Source: Sciurus carolinensis
Taxonomy: Eukaryota; Chordata; Mammalia; Rodentia; Sciuridae
Assembly (NCBI RefSeq): GCF_902686445.1
Contig: NC_062232.1
Span: 72,681,440 to 72,745,439, forward strand
Length of the DNA: 64,000 nt
Direction of reading: 5' to 3'
In this document: in pieces, positions 55,708 to 64,000 of the stretch
Layout of the letters: each line of letters begins with the position of its first letter
Numbering within the stretch: the stretch's first letter is position 1
The notes under the pieces: generated by a model
What the model was told of the DNA's origin: nothing
Seen by the model: the letters and a program-made list of their open reading frames with translations, nothing else
The model's database searches: none
Position numbers and translations under genes: made by a program

Positions 55708-56402
55708 TTTTTTTCTTTTTATTTGTTAGTTTTGGTTATATATGACAGTAGAATCTGTCTAGATATATTTATACAAACATGGATTATATCTTATTCTAAC
55801 TAGTATCCTAGTCTTAGGGATGTGCACAATCTTGTGATCACTGTGGTGTATTTGTGTATGTACATAGGAAAGTTATGTAGAATTCATTCCATTATTTTTC
55901 CTATTTCTATCCCCCATTCCTTCCTTTTTTCCCCTTTTTCTAATCCACTGAACTATTCTTTCCCTCCTCCCTTTGTTGTGTGTTAGCATCCACATATCAA
56001 AGAGAATAATTGACCTTTTTTGGGGGGATTGACTTATTTCAATTAGCATGATAGTCTCCAGATTCATCCATTTACAAGCAAATGTCATAAAGTCATTCTT
56101 AATGGATGAATAATATTTCATCATGTATAAATACCACAATTCCCTTATCCACTCATCTCTTAATGGGCATCTAGGTTGGTTCCATAGCTTAGTTATTGTG
56201 AATTGTTCTGCTATAAACACTGATGTGGCTGCATCACTGTAGTATGTTGATTTTAGATCCTTTGGATATATACCGAGTCATATAACTGGGTCAAATGGTA
56301 GTTCCAGTTGTAGTTTTTTGAGGAATCTCCATACTGCTTTTCAGAGTGGTTGCACTTATTTGCAGTGCCACCAACAATGTATGTTTGTACCCTTTTTCCC
56401 CA
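55708..56402 (-). mobile_element. L1-10: 5'-truncated LINE-1, antisense, inside a MaLR LTR
   Basis: A T-run and the reversed L1 3' end (GGTTATATATGACAGTAG near 55734), the pyrimidine-rich tract near 55910-55970, then ORF2 C-terminus: minus-strand 56220-55873 carries LWNQPRCPLRDEWIRELW and LMIEISQSPQ-like residues. It is truncated in the Cys-motif region near 56402. The MaLR LTR resumes on the right. Confidence 0.8.
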
Positions 56403-57533
56403 CGCACAGACCCCATTTCCTTGGGTCTGTGGTGGCATATCATGCAGAGGTAGGTCAGATTTGTTGCCTGAAGCTTCCTTTGTCAAGTGTTCCACATTCT
56501 AAGAATCTCCAACAATCTGTGATCTCCCTTGTGGCATTGGCTTTAATCTCACAGCTTTTGCTAAGTATTGCCATGTTAGAGGACATTGCAATATATACTG
56601 TCTGAACTCCCAAGCTTCCCTAAAATCTCAGTGGAGGCTTCCATTACCCTAAATCTTCTGCATTTGTATACCTGCAAAACCAATATTAAATAAATGATAC
56701 CAACATTTGTTGTCAGCCTCTGTTGTATCTGGGTCCATTTGAACCATGGTTTCAATGGCCTCTGAATGACTTGCTAATTTAGGTACTCCTGTGTGAGTAC
56801 GGTGCCCCCAGTATTCTCTTCTCATAAAACTATACTCTCAAAGGTCTTTGAGACATATCTGCATCTTTATATCTCTCAGCCTGTGACAGCTGTGGCCTTG
56901 TCATTTTCTGAAGTAATGTCAATGAATTCTCTTCTCTTGTCCTACTGCCAAAAATTTGGCTTATTTTAATGGTGCTAATCTCTTTAGCAACTGCACCCTC
57001 CTTGTCTATAACTTTACAAAAGGTGTTTTTCTGACCAAACTAAAAGCTTCTGAAGTTTTTCTGCTTGCTCTGCTCCTTTTTGCTCCTGATTCTCACTATA
57101 AATCTGGCTAGAATCAGTCAGTGATACCCATGCTGCTTCCTGAGTGCTTTGGTGAACTGACATGTCCTTTACCAGAAAAACTAGGCTGTCACCTTTAAGT
57201 ACAGCCACCCCCAAAGTCTCAAGGAATGGATATAATGCAGCCAACAGCATGGCCATGGTGAGCTAAAAACGTCCACTAGTTCAAGTTTAAAAAAAAGTTT
57301 CTATTTAAATCCTCATCAATATAGCCTTTAATATCTGCATTCCTATCAATATTCTGATCTTCTGAATGCCCTCCAAAATTGCACATTAAATTGTTCACAG
57401 TGTTCTAGGAGTTTTCTATACTGAACCTCCAAAATTTTGCAAACTTCTTCCTTGAGCCAATGTTGAATTCATCTGAACTACATGGTCAGGTTTAGTCACA
57501 GCAATAATCCCACTCTTGTTACCAACTTTATGT
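56403..57533 (-). mobile_element. MaLR-like LTR remainder and internal region, antisense
   Basis: GACCCCATTTCCTTGGGTCTG and GGCATATCATGCAGAGG continue the LTR after L1-10. The following sequence is homologous to 9100-10574. The minus strand at 57256-57014 is open for 80 codons (GVAVLKGDSLVFLVKDMSVH, DSSQIYSENQEQK), related to the sense copy near 12070-12130, and is probably a gag-like remnant of a non-autonomous element. Confidence 0.65.
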
Positions 57534-57905
57534 GTTAGGTAGCTTTTCATTACTGTAACAAATATCTGAGATAATAAATTTACAAACAGAAAAGGTTTAT
57601 TTTTGTTCAGAATTTTGGAGGTTTCATTCCATGTTCAATTCATTCCATTGCTTTTGACCTTTGGCAGACCTTAATGAAAGGGAGCATTTGGAGGAACAAT
57701 ATCATTCACTGCATGGCTAGGAAGCAAAGGAGGAGGGGAATGGTGTGCAGTCACATTCCTTCAGTGGAATGCTCCCAATGACTTGGAGACCTCCAACTAC
57801 ACCTCAACTCTTAAAATTTTTCTGACTTCATAATAGCGCCAATCTAAGGAATAATGCTTCAAAACATTGGCCCTTGGTGGCTAATTATGATCCAAACCAT
57901 AGCAG
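57534..57905 (-). mobile_element. MaLR-like 5' LTR, antisense
   Basis: GTTAGGTAGCTTTTCATTAC, AAAAGGTTTATTTTTGTTCAG, GGAATGCTCCCAATGACTTGG and an end at GATCCAAACCATAGCA. With internal sequence on its left, it is the 5' LTR of the antisense element that spans 55608-57905. Confidence 0.7.
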
Positions 57906-57909
57906 TAAT

Positions 57910-58345
57910 GACATCTCAATTATAACCGTGAATCTTGAGGCTCAGTTGACCTTTCTGGTTGGCAAACATATTGGTATGCCAGGACGGTCATGCACCTAGT
58001 TGAAGAGGGCACAGACATCCTGAATTCCATTCTATACCTTGATGTATGTCTCTCTTCATTTGATAATTCCCTATCAGTGTCATTAATAATAAAACTATAA
58101 TTATTAATATAGCACTTTATGGCTTCCTATGAGTAGTTCTAATGATTTAACAAGCTAGAAGAGTTTGTATGAATTCCCAAAATGTTAGTCTATCATACTC
58201 ATGGATGATATGTAGACCCCTGAAATGTGACTAGTTTCAGAAACAAGAACACTTTTGTGAATGACTGTGGAGTTTGATACTAACTGCAGGCAAATTATTG
58301 TCAGAATTGAATTTCAGTACACCCAGCTAGGGGTGAAACAGAGTA
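57910..58345 (+). mobile_element. Possible old ERV LTR, sense
   Basis: CATCCTGAATTCCATTCTATACC, AATAATAAAACTATAATTATTAATATAGC (polyadenylation-like, quoted in two parts: AATAATAAAACT then ATAATTATTAATATAGC) and TTATTGTCAGAATTGAATTTC resemble the R-U5 side of an ERV1-type LTR. No internal region or partner was found. Confidence 0.35.
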
Positions 58346-61300
58346 CTATAATTGTGGATACATGATATTTTGGAAAACCCAATGAACTATATGGCAAAAA
58401 CAAAACAGTAATGGATGCAATATTTTTAAAGTCACATAGGAGATAGAGGATCCCCAAATGGAATGCAGTGTAGTAAATAATACAATGTAACTCTATTACA
58501 AATAGGTGATACATCATCGCTTAAGTCACTTTGAAAATGAGTTTTTATATTTAAGGTAACAAAGTATTCATAAGTACTGCACTATAGTTGGTAATATAGT
58601 TTAACACTGGGATATGGGTTAAGAATTGCAATACATGTAAGCTGAAGATTAACAAGCAAATGCATAGCAGATGGTAAGAACCAGATTTCTTAGTGTTGGA
58701 GTTGGAACTTACAAAGAAGCTAGCTGTGAAATGTAAAATATCTCTGTGGTAATGGATAAAAATTGCAGTATGAACTCATGTTTAACTTAATAAAACATAG
58801 ATGGTAATATAAAATATTTATCAATATGTGTATGTACACAGATTAATATACACAGTATATTTCTTTGCTCTGTCAACTGAGAGGACCTAAAATAAATCAG
58901 ATTTCAGTAGCAAAGAGCATGTCTAATGCCCAATTCTTGGTTTATAATGTCATCCTCCAAGAAAGGGATGAAGGTTTCTTGGGAAATTGGCTTATTCTAG
59001 GACTGGAATGGTAAATGGAGAAAGTGAGTTTCAGGGCCTAAAAGCAAAGACACACTCAATGGGGAAAATGATAAGGGTCATAACAAAACAAAGAGGAACC
59101 AAATAGAAAAGATCCCACTGGCCAATATTGGAAAATTTGAGTAGCACAATACAGTAGTCCTGGATTATAACTTAAAAGTGGAAAATAAAACCCCATGACT
59201 TCAAACTAATAAGTAAATTATTAGATAAACTAATACATAGGAATGAAGAAACTAGTCTCTCACACAGAAAAATTCCAAATAAAATTTGCAGATAATTCAT
59301 CTTAATAGAAGGGAACAAAACTTTCCACTTTGTAAGGATGGGTTTTACATAGTAAGTTTTCAAAAAGTATAGTATGGAAGAGGGGTAAAGAGGACCTCTA
59401 GAGTGCAGAAGCCTAATATACAGTACTTCAGCCAGGTGATCAATGTAAACATCAACAGACATAAACAATGGTGAGAATTTATACCTGTAATATGGTATTA
59501 TAATAATGACATTTTGCTCTTGTGAACAATTTCCCAAAACAAATAAATTCAATCTAATAATGAAAAATATTATACAATCTCAACTGATGGACTTCCTATA
59601 AAACAACTAAGCAGAACTCTTCAAACCTGTCAAGGAAAATCGAGAAAAATCTGTATCAAAAATAAGAAAAATCTTGGGAATATCATAGCCAAAAGTAGCA
59701 TAAGGAGACATGATAAATAAATACAGTGTGGTATTCAGAGTAGTATTCTGAAACTGAAGAAAAAGGATAGTAGGGAAAAGCAAAAAAACCTGAACAAAGT
59801 AATAATGTGCTAGTATGGATTTATTGATCATTGCAAATGTTCCATACATAAATAAAATAAAGACCAGTATGTTTGTAAAAGAAAAACATATTGCATTTTG
59901 CAGGAGGATACATAGATACAGACACAGATATTGATAGGTATACAAGGGAAAGGTGGGATGATAAATATGAGATTAGAATAGTAGTACTTCCTTTTGGGGA
60001 GAAAAAAACATTTATATATATATGTGTGTGAAAAATATTATTAATATTTTACACCTCATGTTTAAAGTGGATACTCAGGTTTTGCTATCATTAGAATTAA
60101 ATATCTCTAGAGGTAAATTACAGAGAAATGTTAGCTTCTAAGGTAGCTAACTAGCTCGCCAGATTACACAGGTACATGCATGCCTACATACAAACATGCA
60201 TGCATTTGTAAATATGAAAGGAAGATCATACACTCAACAATAATGGGGAAAGTGGTATGAATAATACAATATGTTTATTCAAATTTATCTAAAATATGTT
60301 CATCAGTAAATAGGTAATGTGAGATATGTCTTGTATATTGGACCTATAGGGTAAACTCTGCAGTATAAAAAGTATATTTTTATGATTTACCATAGGGCTA
60401 AGTTTTTAAAAAAAATCTGAGAAGGAGAAGGAATGATACTATTGAAATACTGGAATCATAAAATATGACAAAAGTAAGAGACAAGTTAAGAAACTTGAAT
60501 AGGAGAAAAGTTGGTATTTATGGCAAACGAGGGTAAGCTATAATGATTTCTGGAGAGAGATACATTTGGAGTTATAAATAATGTGGTATAGAACTAATTT
60601 GGGGAATTAAATCTGAGGGATTTTAATAGCTAGAGATCCTTTGAAAAAAGAAAGACAGCTGTTGAATACTGCAACAACAACAACAATAACAACAACAAAA
60701 AAACCGACTCAGTCATCACAATAGACTTTCCCTCAGAAAGCTTTTGTTTGCCCTGCTGTTGAAGATAGTTAAGCCAGATGAACTGAAGAACAGATGGATT
60801 GCTGTCTACAAACACTGCATCACAATCAGAGTTAAAATACTCCTGAGATGAACTTCAAATTTATTAGACTTTGCAAGATAAAAAAATATATAGCTTTTTT
60901 TATTTTTCTCACTCACAACTCCCATGCATTTACTTTAATTGATGTGTTTGGGGAGATCTAGAAGTGGAACACTTGTTAGTTGCTCAAAAGGAAAAGTTTC
61001 CTAAAAGGTAAAACATTAATTTCTGAAAAGATTCTGTAAGTTCCTGTGATACCTACAATAACACTGACCCAAATTCAGGTAATGGAGTATGGAAGGATTT
61101 AAATCTAATGTAGTTCTGAGGTTTAACTTATATTTCCAAACTCAATTTGCCAGAGGGATATCCTAAAAAGTATTACTACTGTAAAATCTAGAGAAAATTC
61201 CATTTGAACTCCTCTGGAATTTACATCAAATCATAATAACTGCAAAAGAGTAAAAGGAAGGAAAACAACAATTCTAGTAAAAAGCTGGAAAAAACATAAA

Positions 61301-62565
61301 GATACACAAAGTCAGCTGATTATTCATACTGAGTCAAAATCATTTCATCATTGAGTGCTGGTATGAGGAAGAGTTTACTGAATATTTGTCAAAATATTTA
61401 GCCTTTGGAGTTTTGCACATAGAGCTAGTAAAAGAATTATTCATTTCCCCTAGATTCACCTGCTTTTAAGAAAAATATTTTTTTTAAACATGTCACTCCT
61501 ACCTCTATCCCTAACTTTTATATAATAAGGCACATAACTGAACAGAGGAACTTATGTCCTTATGATTAATTTAAATAATTATGCCTCCTCCTTCTTTTCA
61601 GAATACTATCTTCTTGTAACTAGAATGTTTATATTACAAATTAAGAATAAAATTTGAATTGCCTAACCTCTTATAAGTTTGAAGGGTGGATATGACTTAA
61701 GTAAAACAAATATTTCTTCATACAAAACAGATATTGTTCATTAAGTTGAAATATTCTTAGGTAAAACTTACCAAGATAGCAACTAAATATAATTGAGAAA
61801 ATTCTCAAGTTTTTCACTTAATAAATTCCACATATGAAAGCAAAAGAAATTTTATTTTAACTCGCCCCTCTTGCCAATTGCCCATAGTTGATACTGTATA
61901 AACTTTAGAAGTGATTATTTTATCATTATTTACTAAAACATTCAAATCACGGTATTTGCTGGAAGGTGTATGGTTTTCAAAATATATTCCTGGCACTTGA
62001 GCTACTTAGAGGGCGTGAGTCAGACAGCTGTCCCATTTGTGTTTGACCAAGGAAGACCTAAATGGAATTCTGTGAGATGAAAATATCTAGATTTAGTGGT
62101 TGTATATGTAATTGGTGTTATAAATTTTATTGTGGGACATAAGGCCAAGAAACATTTATTTACTTTAAACCTAGGATATGTGATTCTTAAGTAACTCTCT
62201 CAGTTTAAAACTTTGGCGGGAGATTCAGAATATTCAACATGAACCCACAGTCTTGATCCATTCTTTGAAATGGCTTTTCCTATTAGCTTTTTCTAGACCA
62301 TCAATTTTCAGTGGGAAAAATCATAGAAATAAGTTGTCAACTGGTTTGGCAAAAATCATATGTCATATTTCATTGTGGCTCTGGTTTTTAGAATGTAACA
62401 ATAATTTCCCTCAAAAGGAGAATATCTTGTGTTATTGGTTTTTCTGCTTTCTTCAGAACCAAACTTACCGATAGATGTAACTCAGGAAAAATAGAAACAT
62501 AATAGATACATTTTTGTACTATATAAAACATTATTTTTAATCATTCTGAGTGTTTATGGCTATTT
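58346..62565. other. Long AT-rich interval; no gene seen
   Basis: About 4.2 kb without a recognised gene, RNA or repeat family apart from simple repeats: TA/TG at 60013-60030, CATG-type short repeats near 60175-60205, and (CAA)n at 60671-60702. A minus-strand frame at 59945-59607 (112 codons) and one at 59552-59172 (126 codons) are hydrophobic AT-biased translations without a recognisable domain. This is the best candidate for single-copy sequence in the window. Confidence 0.55.
60671..60702. repeat. (CAA)n microsatellite
   Basis: CAACAACAACAACAATAACAAC followed by an A-run. It accounts for a poly-Leu stretch in a spurious minus-strand frame. Confidence 0.85.
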
Positions 62566-63362
62566 AATCAAATAACAAAAATACAATAGCTTAAAAAATA
62601 TCAGCTCACAATTCAGCAGGTCACAATTTTGAACACAATCAACTAGATTCTATGCTGAGGATTTCACAGGGCTGAAATCAATGTATTGGCAGAGCTATGC
62701 TATTTACTGGAGGCTTTGGGGAAGAATCTATTTCTTGATTCTTTTGAGTTGTTGGCAAAATCCATTTTAGCACATAAATACCCCATTTTCTCCCTATCTG
62801 TTCTCAGCTCCTAGAGCCTGATCTGAATTCCTTTCATGTGACTACCTCCACCTTCAAAGATAGTTATAGTTTGCAGAACCCTTTGCATACATTCAAGCAT
62901 ATTACCTTCCTTTTTGCTAAAATCCAGAGAAAAATCTCCTTAAAGGGTTCGTGTGACTAGATTCAGCCTTTGATCAGCTCAAAGTCCCTAATAATTTTCT
63001 AAAGATTATTTTTAACTGATGCATAAAAACAGTTTTGCATATTTATATGAGGTCCCATGTGATGTTTTGATATGCATATATTGAGTTTTGTTTAAATCAA
63101 ATTAAGTATATCTATGTCCTGAAACATTACTTTTATTTGAAAATTTTCAGCAGACTTTATTCTAGTTTGTGGAAATGTACAGTTTGTTATCTTTATCTAG
63201 TCATCCATCTGTAAAATAATATAGCAATTAGTAGTTGAATTTGCAAAATCTCTTTTGCCACATGAAATAAATAATCATAGACTTGATTTCTTATCATATT
63301 CACAGTCCAAGAAATTTGGTGAGGATTCTCAGGGGGAAATTTTTAAATTCTACCTACCACAA
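62566..63362 (-). mobile_element. Old MaLR/MLT1-class LTR, antisense, interrupted
   Basis: CAATAGCTTAAAAAATATCAGC, GATTTCACAGGGCTGAAATC, GCTTTGGGGAAGAATCTATTTC and CTACCTCCACCTTCAAAG lead into an L1 3' end. The LTR continues with GCAAAATCTCTTTTGCCAC near 63243, ATATTCACAGTCCAAG near 63297 and a CTACCTACCACA end. Order and orientation agree on both sides of the interruption. Confidence 0.6.
63005..63220 (-). mobile_element. LINE-1 3' end, antisense, inside the LTR
   Basis: TTAACTGATGCATAAAAACAG, TATATGAGGTCCCATGTGATG and TTTTGATATGCATATATTGAG are the reversed 3' end of an older L1 subfamily, different from the L1 3' ends at 16186 and 43206. Confidence 0.6.
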
Positions 63363-64000
63363 CCATTTACATTAACTCTGGGTGACTACCATATACAAAA
63401 TATATTTGTTGTATAGCTAATTTTGAACACTTAATTTGCCAAGTAATATATGTAAAATACAACACTGTTTGGCACACACTCTAATATTCTTTATTATCTA
63501 AAGGTTTTTGGATAATTTTCAAAGCTGTTTTTTTCTGACAACCATTTGAATTGTCACATTTGAGTGCTATTTTTGTTCCCAATTTTAACTTCTTAATTCC
63601 TTCACAGTTCTATGTGAGTGCTTTTCTATGATATTTAAGATGAGTTATTTATAATCCATTCAAGTGAAAAATCTGTATAAAATGAAGTAAAGCGACAGAC
63701 AAGTCATACAATTTTGTAAAGTCTATCATATGTAGAATAACAAAAAAATTCATGAATAAAAAAATTATAAGTAAATTTTAGTGTATTTTATTAGCAAAGA
63801 AGTTATCTTATGTGTGAAATGCATTTTTTATGATCTTGGCATACAAAAACTCCATCTTGTGCAAATTATTATTGTGACTATGTCATAAACTTGAAAGATG
63901 TTAATTCAATAATATACTAATTCATTACTATGCCTGATCTTTCCCACACCACCAAAATAATAGCCATAAAATTCACTTTAGGTTAAAAAAGAAAATTTTA
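63363..64000. other. AT-rich sequence; no gene seen
   Basis: Nothing recognised to the end of the window. Confidence 0.5.

Noticed and set aside
59172..59945. Two minus-strand frames of 126 and 112 codons as genes
   Set aside because: No recognisable domain, strongly AT-driven composition and no supporting signals. They are kept only as a note in the unassigned interval.
60630..60815. Minus-strand frame with a poly-Leu signal-peptide-like stretch
   Set aside because: The Leu run is the reverse of a (CAA)n microsatellite.

Overview
The window is mammalian nuclear DNA from a rodent, most probably a squirrel (Sciuridae). The sequence shows LINE-1 elements, tRNA-derived ID-type SINEs, SINEs joining a 7SL/B1-like half to an ID-like half, and ERVL, ERVL-MaLR, MIR, MER5A and L2-like remnants. 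Composite B1-ID SINEs are known from squirrels and dormice, so the family-level assignment is an inference. I find no host protein-coding gene, exon, rRNA, functional tRNA or CRISPR array. The window reads as an AT-rich intergenic or intronic stretch filled by successive retrotransposition.

Layout. 64-486: antisense MaLR-like LTR. 594-6916: nearly complete sense L1 (L1-1) with a CpG-rich 5' UTR containing a repeated unit, broken ORF1 and ORF2, and a target-site duplication. 8655-12600: antisense MaLR-like element with an MLT2-like LTR inserted in it and a second MaLR piece in the opposite orientation. 16186-24882: antisense L1-2 split by sense L1-3, which has its own 5' UTR and a large internal ORF2 deletion, followed by antisense L1-4. 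25-33 kb: old L1, MIR, L2-like, MLT1-like and MST-like remnants plus L1-5. 33443-47680: an antisense ERVL provirus, LTR to LTR, with integrase and reverse transcriptase still recognisable, interrupted by L1-6, L1-7 and L1-8. 47.7-55.3 kb: SINEs, MIR, MER5A, an MST-like LTR, L1-9 and old L1 fragments. 55608-57905: a second MaLR-like element interrupted by L1-10. 58-62.5 kb: mostly unassigned AT-rich sequence. 62566-63362: an old LTR split by an L1 3' end.

No genes act together here. The retroelement ORFs are decayed: the reverse transcriptase F-A-D-D motif is altered in all three L1 copies that retain that region. The main exception is L1-8, whose truncated ORF2 C-terminus is open for 342 codons with an intact Cys/His motif and a TTAGGG-like stretch in its 3' UTR. 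The order of insertion can be read directly from which elements interrupt which. Family names were assigned by recognition without a database search, and boundaries are usually good to about 10-30 bases except where a duplication fixes them.
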